Source: an uncultured Fidelibacterota bacterium (GTDB lineage: Bacteria > Marinisomatota > Marinisomatia > SCGC-AAA003-L08 > GCA-002707645). From it: a DNA stretch of 33,859 bases. The stretch is taken from positions 1 through 33,859 of the forward strand of contig CAJWAW010000006.1 in assembly GCA_913020255.1 (NCBI GenBank), given 5' to 3'. The translations under genes were made by a program, and so were the position numbers. This document shows positions 1 through 7,210 of the stretch, piece by piece; position 1 is the stretch's first letter, and each line of letters opens with the position of its first letter. Under the pieces are notes generated by a model, which was given only the letters and a program-made list of their open reading frames with translations, was not told the DNA's origin and did no database searches.

Positions 1-481
1 TATTATCCTTTAATTCATTTAATAGCTCAGAATCTGCAAAATAATTTCCCTGTTTATGTGCAATTGGCATTCTAATTATTTCATTACTCTTATACTGAGT
101 AGTAAATAATGAACTATTATTAGAGACTTTTAATTGAATTTCCTTACTAATAAAATTAGTTGAATTATTAGTGATTAATGCGCCAGGTAATAATCCAGAT
201 TCTACTAAAATTTGAAAGCCATTACAAATCCCAATAATTGCCTTACCTTTTTCGGAAGCTTTTTTAATAGCACTCATAATATTAGAAAAACGTGCGACCG
301 CTCCAGCTCTAAGGTAATCTCCATAAGAAAAACCACCTGGAATGATAATACAATCATAATTACTTAAATCTGAATTTTTATGCCATACAAAATCAACTTC
401 AACACCTAAATGTTTTTTAACTACATAATAAGCATCATTATCACAATTTGAACCTGGAAATACTATTACTGCACACTTCAT
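1..481 (-). CDS. purQ: Phosphoribosylformylglycinamidine synthase, glutaminase subunit PurQ (3' end cut by window edge)
   Basis: PurQ is the glutamine amidotransferase subunit of the three-part FGAM synthase (PurL/PurQ/PurS). It supplies ammonia for the fourth step of purine synthesis in the cytosol. The visible 160 residues start at ATG 481 and read without a stop to the window edge. They show the N-terminal FPGSNCDND motif, the [13 protein letters not shown] oxyanion region and the nucleophile elbow GICNGFQ with Cys86. The small PurQ family is about 225-230 residues, so roughly the last 65 (with the His/Glu of the triad) lie outside. The start is one base past the purS stop, so the two are translationally linked. 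The pair with PurS shows that this organism uses the small PurL type rather than the fused PurL. Confidence 0.95.
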   Translation of the reverse strand, partial: MKCAVIVFPGSNCDNDAYYVVKKHLGVEVDFVWHKNSDLSNYDCIIIPGGFSYGDYLRAGAVARFSNIMSAIKKASEKGKAIIGICNGFQILVESGLLPGALITNNSTNFISKEIQLKVSNNSSLFTTQYKSNEIIRMPIAHKQGNYFADSELLNELKDN

Positions 482-482
482 A

Positions 483-731
483 TTATTTATCTTCCATAAT
501 TTCATAATGATACACTTCAGTATTAGGGTTAGCTAATAATTTATCACATGATTCTGTAATAACTTGTATAGCCTCTTCACGTGTAGTGCAATCTAAATTC
601 ATTTCTATGCACTTACCAACTGCTAGACCGTCAATCCCCTTAATACCAATAGTATCTAAAGCTTTGCTAATTGTTACACCTTCTGGATCTAAAATACCAT
701 CCTTATAGTTAATATAAATTTTTGCTTTCAT
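483..731 (-). CDS. purS: Phosphoribosylformylglycinamidine synthase subunit PurS
   Basis: PurS is the small dimeric subunit that bridges PurQ and PurL in FGAM synthase. The 82 residues match the family in length and layout: a first beta strand ([17 protein letters not shown]), then the conserved region around ALDTIG and the VGK motif near residues 38-40, ending with an acidic tail. Its ATG overlaps the pssA stop by four bases, and its own stop is one base before the purQ start, so it is part of the purB-purC-pssA-purS-purQ run. The assignment rests on sequence pattern and on the purQ neighbour together. Confidence 0.95.
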   Translation of the reverse strand: MKAKIYINYKDGILDPEGVTISKALDTIGIKGIDGLAVGKCIEMNLDCTTREEAIQVITESCDKLLANPNTEVYHYEIMEDK

Positions 732-1543
732 AGACCCCTCTTCTTATTTTTTAATTTTTCTTTTAATTGATTGAGCTTAATACTATTATTAATAAAATGT
801 AATCCTGTATTACTTAAAATATAATAAGCAGAAAATAAAAATAATGTAATATGTAAAAAGCCTATAAAACTAGAAACTACCATTACAATAACACTGAATA
901 TCATTAAAATTAATCTAACAGAATTTTTCTTCCCTTTAGAAAAAGAAAATAATGGAAATTTGGAAAAATGAATTTTTCCAACCATTAAAAACGATAATAA
1001 AATAATCAATGGCAAAATAATATTAAATGTTAAAAAATTAATGTCTGAAAGATTAGATGTATAGATTGTATCTATTAACTCTAGTTTTAATAAAATAATT
1101 GAGCATATAGCAATAGCAGACATAGGGCTTGGTAATCCAATATAATATTCTTTTATTTCTTCTTCATTATGTTCCACATTAAATCGTGCTAACCTAATTG
1201 CTCCCATTAATAAAGGAAATGAAGAAAGTAATGCAATATATAAGAAGAAAAATTGAAAACTATATGAAGTCAAATTAGGGTCATATAATATGTTAAAGAC
1301 TAAAAATGAAGGAGCTAAACAAAAAGAGACAACATCTGCAAGTGAATCAATTTCTTTTCCAAAAGCAGATACTACACCAATTTTTCTTGCTAATTTCCCA
1401 TCAAAAGAATCTAACAATGCTGCAATTAAGATTAAATGGCACGCAAATACAAAATCACCTTTTTGAATATATAAGACTGATAAAAATCCTAAAAATAAAT
1501 TGGCCAAAGTGATTAAACTTGGCAAATATTTTTTAACTTTCAT
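728..1543 (-). CDS. pssA: CDP-diacylglycerol--serine O-phosphatidyltransferase (PssA)
   Basis: This integral membrane enzyme joins CDP-diacylglycerol and L-serine to make phosphatidylserine, the precursor of phosphatidylethanolamine. The CDP-alcohol phosphatidyltransferase signature D-G-x2-A-R-x8-G-x3-D-x3-D is complete, with D48, G49, A52, R53, G62, D66 and D70. Around it are several hydrophobic segments: one at the N-terminus, several between residues 75 and 195, and two near the C-terminus. The length of 271 residues fits the Gram-positive/FCB-type PssA better than the larger E. coli PLD-type enzyme. It overlaps purS by four bases and starts three bases after the purC stop. A phospholipid gene therefore sits inside a purine operon. 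A related CDP-alcohol transferase (PgsA) is less likely, because the gene has the LxxAxxLDxxDGxxAR context usual for PssA. Confidence 0.9.
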   Translation of the reverse strand: MKVKKYLPSLITLANLFLGFLSVLYIQKGDFVFACHLILIAALLDSFDGKLARKIGVVSAFGKEIDSLADVVSFCLAPSFLVFNILYDPNLTSYSFQFFFLYIALLSSFPLLMGAIRLARFNVEHNEEEIKEYYIGLPSPMSAIAICSIILLKLELIDTIYTSNLSDINFLTFNIILPLIILLSFLMVGKIHFSKFPLFSFSKGKKNSVRLILMIFSVIVMVVSSFIGFLHITLFLFSAYYILSNTGLHFINNSIKLNQLKEKLKNKKRGL

Positions 1544-1546
1544 TAA

Positions 1547-2500
1547 TTAAAATCCTGCATTTTTTAAATTAGTTTGAATTCTATTGCTAACGTCACCAAT
1601 AGAAGGATTAAAATCCTGGCCCGTTAAAATCTTATATAATTCAATATATTTCTCTGATAATAAAACTCTAATGTCTTGATCAAGCTCAGGTGGAGTCCCT
1701 TCACCAGAAAACCCCTTACTAATTAACCATTGTCTAATATTTTCTTTATCTAACATTAATTGATCATCACCATTTTGAAATCTCGCTTCATATTCATCAG
1801 CAATCCAATATCTACTAGAGTCCGGAGTGTGTATTTCATCTATTACAATTAATTCACCATCTACTAAACCAAATTCATATTTTGTGTCGACTAAAATCAA
1901 TCCTTGCTGTTTAGCCCATTTTTCTCCTTCAGCAAATAGTTGTAATGCATATTTTTCTGCTAATTCATATACATCTTTATCCACTAATTTTTGATTAATA
2001 ATTTCTTTTTTTGAAATAGGCATATCATGTTTTCCATATTCTTCCTTTGTAGAAGGTGTTAAAATAGCACTATCAAATTTTTGATTTTTAACCAAATTAT
2101 TACCAAAATCTAAATCATATACATGATGTTTAGAATTTTCATAATCTCTCCACAAACTTCCTGTAATATACTTTCTCACAATTACTTCAACAGGCAAAGG
2201 TTTTGCTTCCTTAACTAGCAATACCTGTGGATCAACAGATTTAATATAGTGGTTAGGCACAATATCTTGAGTTTTATGAAACCAAAAAGATGCAATATCA
2301 GATAAAATTTGTCCTTTAAAGGGAATTGTTCCTAACACATGATCAAATGCTGATACTCGATCACTTGTAACCATTAGAATTTGATTATCAAGATAATAAT
2401 TATCTCGCACTTTCCCACGATAATGTCTACCTAAACTATCTAAATCAGAAATTGAATCATTTAATGTGTGTTGTAATTGACTAGTTATAATATCTTTCAT
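1547..2500 (-). CDS. purC: Phosphoribosylaminoimidazole-succinocarboxamide synthase (SAICAR synthetase)
   Basis: PurC condenses CAIR with aspartate using ATP to give SAICAR. The 317 residues begin with the usual YRGKVRDNYYL nucleotide-binding strand and continue with TSDRVSAFDHVLG, PVEVIVRKYITGSLW and VDTKYEFG. A late IDEIHTPDSSRYW motif carries the conserved acidic residues. It is the longer (about 300 residue) form of the enzyme, not the compact 237-residue E. coli form. The ATG overlaps the purB stop by four bases, so it is coupled to the next enzyme of the pathway, adenylosuccinate lyase, which acts directly on its product. Confidence 0.96.
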   Translation of the reverse strand: MKDIITSQLQHTLNDSISDLDSLGRHYRGKVRDNYYLDNQILMVTSDRVSAFDHVLGTIPFKGQILSDIASFWFHKTQDIVPNHYIKSVDPQVLLVKEAKPLPVEVIVRKYITGSLWRDYENSKHHVYDLDFGNNLVKNQKFDSAILTPSTKEEYGKHDMPISKKEIINQKLVDKDVYELAEKYALQLFAEGEKWAKQQGLILVDTKYEFGLVDGELIVIDEIHTPDSSRYWIADEYEARFQNGDDQLMLDKENIRQWLISKGFSGEGTPPELDQDIRVLLSEKYIELYKILTGQDFNPSIGDVSNRIQTNLKNAGF

Positions 2501-3792
2501 TGTAGCTCCAACCTTTTAAATACTTTGTTAATATTAATTAATACTTTATTTAAATCAAATAAAGAATCAATTTCATTTTCAGTTAATAAATTTAATATAT
2601 CTTTATCAGATTTAAGCAAAGTTTTAAAATCTTTATTTTGCTCCCACACCTGCATAGCATTTTTTTGCACTAATTTATAGGCATCTTCTCTTGATATTCC
2701 TTTTTGTACTAAACTAAGTAATACTTCCTGACTAAATATTAATCCATTCGTTAAATTTAAATTTTTCAACATATTTTCCGGATATATAATTAGGTTTTCA
2801 AATAATTTATTAACCTTAATTAGCATATAATCCATCAAATTAGTAGAATCAGGAATAATTATTCGTTCAACTGAAGAATGAGAAATGTCACGCTCGTGCC
2901 ATAATGCAACATTTTCCATAGCAGCCATTGCATTTGAGCGTAACAATCGAGCAAAGCCAGTTAATCGTTCTGTAATGATCGGATTACGCTTATGAGGCAT
3001 AGCAGATGAGCCCTTTTGTCCTTTAGCAAAAAATTCCTCTGCCTCTAATACTTCTGTTCTTTGTAAATGTCTAATTTCTACTGATATCTTTTCTATTGTA
3101 CAACCAATTAATGCAATAGAAGATAAAAAATTAGCATGATGGTCTCTCTGTACTACTTGATTAGATACTGATGCAGCTTTTAAACCTAATCTCTCACATG
3201 CCCTTTCTTCTACAGTAGGATCTAAATGTTGATATGTTCCAACTGCTCCTGAAATCTTGCCATACTGAATATCTTCTAAAGCATGACTAAATCTATCTAT
3301 ATGCCTTTTAACTTCTTCGCTCCATAGGGCTAATTTTAAACCAAAAGTAATAGGCTCAGCATGTACTCCATGTGAACGCCCAATCTGAAATGTATCCTTA
3401 TGTTGCACTGCTAAATTTCGAAGAGTTTGATGAAATGTTTTTAATTTTTCTAAAATAATCTCACCAGATTCTTTGCATAAAAGAGCTAATGAAGTATCTA
3501 ATAAATCAGATGAGGTCATTCCTAAATGTATAAATCTAGCTGATGGTCCAATATTCTCTGATAAATTAGTTAAAAATGCAATTACATCATGATGAGTTTC
3601 TTCCTCTATTTCATTTACTCTGTCAACTGAAAATTTTGCTTTTTCTTTAATGGTTTTTAAATCATCGGATGGTACAATTTTATCTTCACATAGCACTTCT
3701 GTAACTGCTATTTCAACTTTTAACCAAGTTGAATATTTATTTTCATCAGACCATATCCTACCCATTTCTTTTGTGGTATATCTTTCTATCAT
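2497..3792 (-). CDS. purB: Adenylosuccinate lyase
   Basis: PurB cleaves SAICAR to AICAR plus fumarate, and adenylosuccinate to AMP plus fumarate. The 431 residues are of typical length for the B. subtilis-type enzyme. The fumarase/aspartase superfamily signature SSAMPHKRNP lies at residues 262-271 in the flexible catalytic loop. The TSSDLLDT segment is at 93-100, and the conserved His141 (GRSHGVHAEP) is present. An ATG preceded by an AAGGA-like site (AAAGGATAGTTATG) gives the start. It is the first purine gene in this run and is followed by purC, pssA, purS and purQ with almost no gaps. The 21-base gap to the protease gene upstream holds only its ribosome binding site. Confidence 0.97.
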   Translation of the reverse strand: MIERYTTKEMGRIWSDENKYSTWLKVEIAVTEVLCEDKIVPSDDLKTIKEKAKFSVDRVNEIEEETHHDVIAFLTNLSENIGPSARFIHLGMTSSDLLDTSLALLCKESGEIILEKLKTFHQTLRNLAVQHKDTFQIGRSHGVHAEPITFGLKLALWSEEVKRHIDRFSHALEDIQYGKISGAVGTYQHLDPTVEERACERLGLKAASVSNQVVQRDHHANFLSSIALIGCTIEKISVEIRHLQRTEVLEAEEFFAKGQKGSSAMPHKRNPIITERLTGFARLLRSNAMAAMENVALWHERDISHSSVERIIIPDSTNLMDYMLIKVNKLFENLIIYPENMLKNLNLTNGLIFSQEVLLSLVQKGISREDAYKLVQKNAMQVWEQNKDFKTLLKSDKDILNLLTENEIDSLFDLNKVLININKVFKRLELQ

Positions 3793-3813
3793 AACTATCC
3801 TTTCAATATATCA

Positions 3814-4929
3814 TTACTGATAATTTTTTAATTCTAAATCAATGTTTAAAATTTCTCCTTGGCGCCATACTTCTAAGTTAATCTGATCTCCAGCTTTTCT
3901 GAAATTTTGGCGATTAACAGTATTAATATCTTCATTTGAATTAATTAAAATACCGTCTACTTTTAAAATAATATCACCAATTTTTAAACCTGCAATCATT
4001 CCTGTTGATTTTTTTTCAATATCTACTATAACTGCTCCATTATTAAATGGCACATTTAAATACTTTTGTACTGTTATATTCATTGGTTTAACAGTTAAGC
4101 CAGTAGAATAAGTTCTTTGTACTTCTCCATATAAAATTAAATCGTGTACAATATCTTTGACGCGATTGATTGGAATAGAAAAACCAATACCAATTGAGCC
4201 TTGGTTAGAATTGGAGCCTGTCATAATAAAAGTATTAATACCAATAATTTCTCCATTTAAGTTAATTAAAGGACCTCCGCTATTGCCTTCATTAATAGAT
4301 GCATCAGTTTGAATCATGTTTCGATATGCATACTCTTTGTTTCGTACACCAAAATCTATATTTAAACCACTGATAATGCCGATAGTAGCTGTAGGTTCAT
4401 AAGATAAGTCAAATAGACCTAATGGATTGCCTAATGCGACTACCCATTGCCCTACTACTAAAGCTTCAGAATCACCAAAATCAGATACTGGTAAATTAAC
4501 TCCATCTACTTTTAATAAAGCAATATCGGTTAATATATCATATCCTACTATATCCGCTTTAAATTTACGTCCTCCAGATAAAGTTACAAAAATATCAGAA
4601 GCATCTTGAATAACATGAGTGTTAGTAATAACATAACCACTATTACTATAAATTAAGCCTGAACCTAAACTTTTAATAATAGAGTCTTTATTAGTATATG
4701 GAGAAAAAATACCATCTTTAATTTCCCATGATAAAGATTGATTATTATTTTGATTAATAACTGAAATGCCCACAACACTTGGCGCAATAGAGTCAATAGA
4801 ACGAATAATTCTAGGTTCATCAGAAGTATAGCTATAGGAATAATTATTTGATATATTCTCACCACTATTAAATAAAGCAAGTAGTAATAAAGTAATAAAA
4901 ACTAATATTGGAAGAATGCGATTAATCAT
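3814..4929 (-). CDS. Membrane-anchored or periplasmic S1C serine protease (DegP/DegS/HtrA family), one PDZ domain
   Basis: This is an HtrA-family trypsin-like protease for envelope protein quality control. Residues 5-21 form a hydrophobic segment acting as signal peptide or anchor. The protease domain spans roughly 45-260 and contains the full triad: His105 (TNTHVIQ), Asp135 (ILTDIALL) and Ser217 (NEGNSGGP). A single PDZ domain follows at about 270-370, with the GLKIGDIILKVDG core. One PDZ and 371 residues resemble DegS or DegQ-short forms rather than two-PDZ DegP, so no gene symbol is given. The start overlaps the truA stop by eight bases. Nothing in the sequence indicates a specific substrate. 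Confidence 0.92.
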   Translation of the reverse strand: MINRILPILVFITLLLLALFNSGENISNNYSYSYTSDEPRIIRSIDSIAPSVVGISVINQNNNQSLSWEIKDGIFSPYTNKDSIIKSLGSGLIYSNSGYVITNTHVIQDASDIFVTLSGGRKFKADIVGYDILTDIALLKVDGVNLPVSDFGDSEALVVGQWVVALGNPLGLFDLSYEPTATIGIISGLNIDFGVRNKEYAYRNMIQTDASINEGNSGGPLINLNGEIIGINTFIMTGSNSNQGSIGIGFSIPINRVKDIVHDLILYGEVQRTYSTGLTVKPMNITVQKYLNVPFNNGAVIVDIEKKSTGMIAGLKIGDIILKVDGILINSNEDINTVNRQNFRKAGDQINLEVWRQGEILNIDLELKNYQ

Positions 4930-5653
4930 ACAGAACCTGAGATAAAAATAATCCTTTTGCGGGAGCGCAAATAGGATGATTAATGTTAGATTTATTATTA
5001 ATTAAATTCATAAAATCCTCAAATAAAAAATTTGATTTGGACACCTCAATAGATGTCCCTACAATGAATCGCACCATATGATGTAAAAAGCGATTAGCTT
5101 TTATGTTATAAATTAAACCATTTTGAGATTGTTCCCAAAATGATTCATAAATAATACATACTTTATTTTGAATCTCAGGATTGTTTTTGCTCAATAAAGA
5201 AAAATTATGCTCTCCCAATATTGATTCGGCCGATTTATTTAATAAATTTAAATCAAGATTATGATTTACAAACCAAGAAATTTCTTTTGTAAATGGAGAG
5301 TAATTTGTATTGATATAATATTTATATGATCTAAAGGTAGCAGAAAATCTTGCATGAAATTTTTCATCAACTTTTTCATATGATTTAACATAGATATCAT
5401 TATTAATAATACCATTCACGGAATTAAAAAATTTATTTAAGTCTAAATCAGATGGAAGATGCACTGAAGCAATTTGGCTATAAGCATGTACACCTGCATC
5501 AGTTCTACCGGAAGCAATAATATTAGAATCATGATGAGGTAATAAAATATTAAATGCTTTGCTTAATTCTCCTTGAATAGTATTTGCATTTTTTTGTATT
5601 TGCCAACCATGATAATGTGTGCCTTTATATTCAATGATAAATTTAATATTCAT
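4922..5653 (-). CDS. truA: tRNA pseudouridine(38-40) synthase TruA
   Basis: TruA converts uridines 38-40 in the tRNA anticodon arm to pseudouridine. The 243 residues begin with the family's IEYKGTHYHGWQIQ and hold the catalytic motif SGRTDAGVHA with Asp52. Further on come FHARFSATFRSYKYYI and the MVRFIVGTSIEVS C-terminal motif. The length matches bacterial TruA. It begins one base after the upstream cyclase gene ends and overlaps the protease gene by eight bases, so it is co-transcribed with both, though there is no obvious functional link. Confidence 0.96.
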   Translation of the reverse strand: MNIKFIIEYKGTHYHGWQIQKNANTIQGELSKAFNILLPHHDSNIIASGRTDAGVHAYSQIASVHLPSDLDLNKFFNSVNGIINNDIYVKSYEKVDEKFHARFSATFRSYKYYINTNYSPFTKEISWFVNHNLDLNLLNKSAESILGEHNFSLLSKNNPEIQNKVCIIYESFWEQSQNGLIYNIKANRFLHHMVRFIVGTSIEVSKSNFLFEDFMNLINNKSNINHPICAPAKGLFLSQVLYD

Positions 5654-5654
5654 A

Positions 5655-7193
5655 CTATTTAGTTAATTTCCCTCCACATGATGGGCAAAATGAAAAATTT
5701 TTATCATTTTTAAAACCACACTCTACACAAAACTTAAATATATTAGTATTAATTGATGAAGTGTCTGGTTCTATAAATTCTTCACTTGAACTCTCACTTG
5801 TAAATGTTAGCTCTATTTCATCATTAATCATTTGATGTAATAAAGGTTTATCAATAAAAAACTGTTTTAATTGTAATCCTGAAATATTGGAAGCTAATTG
5901 ATTAATGGAAGAATAGGCTGTATTTTGTATTTCTAAAGCTTTTTTAGTGTTATTTGTTTTTTGATAAAATTGCATTAAAAACCAATATACAAATAATGTA
6001 TTTGTATCATCATTGTTATGATTAGCAACAGAACTAAATTCTTTTTCAATCAATTCTTCTAATTCATTGCTTTGATTATGAAAAAACTGACAAATTAACT
6101 GAATTAAATTAAATCGACTTTTATTAACGAGATCTGATTCAAAAAAATCTTGATGATATGAAATTAAATTTAAAGCTTTTTTATAATCTTGATGTTTAAA
6201 ATAAATAGTTAATAAATAATAACAATTCTCAATAAAAAAATAAGTAGTTGTATCATCTGAAGATTCTTCAAAATATTTTTGTGATTCAAAAAAACTTTTA
6301 GAATTAAATTTTGTGATACCTTGAATAAAAGAAAAATAGCTGTTTGATTGCAATAAATCTGATAAATTTGAGCCCATTTTATCAACCATTCTATTTAATC
6401 CAAGTTTACTTAAAATATGTAAAATAGATAATTCAATAAGGTCATGCTCTGTTTTTTCTGACGAATAATCCAAACACATTTTATAATGATAAACTGAATA
6501 AGATAGATTGTTTTGATTATGAAATTTGTTTGCTTTGCTATAATGATTTACATTAGAATTAGCTTGAATATTTTCAAAATTTAAATCATATTTTTCAGCC
6601 TGAATGTTTTGTTTTATTAAGTACTGATGGACTTGATTTTGTGATTCTTCATACCAATCTAATAAATTTAAATATAACTTATAAACTGTTAGTTTATTGG
6701 ATATAGCTTTAAATGAAAAATTGGCAATTGGTCTAATAAAAAAATGATTTTTTTTACCTCTTAAAATTAATTCATGATTTTCATGAGCATGCTCATATAA
6801 ATCCTTACTAACTGCAATCCCACCATATTCACAAATCGGCTCAATGCTAGAAGCTAGCTCATATCCTAACCCATAAACTTCATCATTTTTTAAAGTAATT
6901 TCCCCATAATGTAGTCCAATTCTTAAAATAATATGTCGAGATTGAGTATTTCTGTTATTTCTGTTTTTGAGTTCTTGTTGGATTTCAACTGCACTTTGAA
7001 TAATGTCTTCAGAGTCATCAAATATTGCTACAATTGCATCACCAATACGCTTTACAATCGAACCTTTATACTTGGCAATAATAGGCTCTATAATTTTATC
7101 GTGTTCTTTGAGTAATTCTAATGCTAAATTTTGATCATCTCCGGTTAGCTTACTATAACCAACCATATCTGTAAACATAACATTTGTATCCAT
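5655..7193 (-). CDS. Class III cyclase-homology protein with C1-like active site (keeps metal Asp, lacks Asn/Arg), C-terminal zinc ribbon
   Basis: Residues 1-175 are a class III nucleotidyl cyclase catalytic domain, placed directly at the N-terminus and so cytosolic. Both metal-binding aspartates are present: Asp9 in MFTDMVGYS and Asp52 in RIGDAIVAIF, with Lys48 before it. The transition-state residues are gone. The segment aligned to the usual GDGVNIAARIEP reads GLGYELASSIEP, so Asn is Glu112 and Arg is Ser116. The adenine-contacting Asp seven residues before Asn is Glu105. Residues 190-450 look alpha-helical and TPR-like. The C-terminus is a zinc ribbon with Cys489, Cys492, Cys503 and Cys506. 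AGAGGA precedes the ATG, which supports the chosen start. It lies 17 bases after the 827-residue cyclase-homology gene, whose defects are complementary. Alone it should be a poor or inactive cyclase. Confidence 0.88.
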   Translation of the reverse strand: MDTNVMFTDMVGYSKLTGDDQNLALELLKEHDKIIEPIIAKYKGSIVKRIGDAIVAIFDDSEDIIQSAVEIQQELKNRNNRNTQSRHIILRIGLHYGEITLKNDEVYGLGYELASSIEPICEYGGIAVSKDLYEHAHENHELILRGKKNHFFIRPIANFSFKAISNKLTVYKLYLNLLDWYEESQNQVHQYLIKQNIQAEKYDLNFENIQANSNVNHYSKANKFHNQNNLSYSVYHYKMCLDYSSEKTEHDLIELSILHILSKLGLNRMVDKMGSNLSDLLQSNSYFSFIQGITKFNSKSFFESQKYFEESSDDTTTYFFIENCYYLLTIYFKHQDYKKALNLISYHQDFFESDLVNKSRFNLIQLICQFFHNQSNELEELIEKEFSSVANHNNDDTNTLFVYWFLMQFYQKTNNTKKALEIQNTAYSSINQLASNISGLQLKQFFIDKPLLHQMINDEIELTFTSESSSEEFIEPDTSSINTNIFKFCVECGFKNDKNFSFCPSCGGKLTK

Positions 7194-7210
7194 TGATTCC
7201 TCTTATGCTC

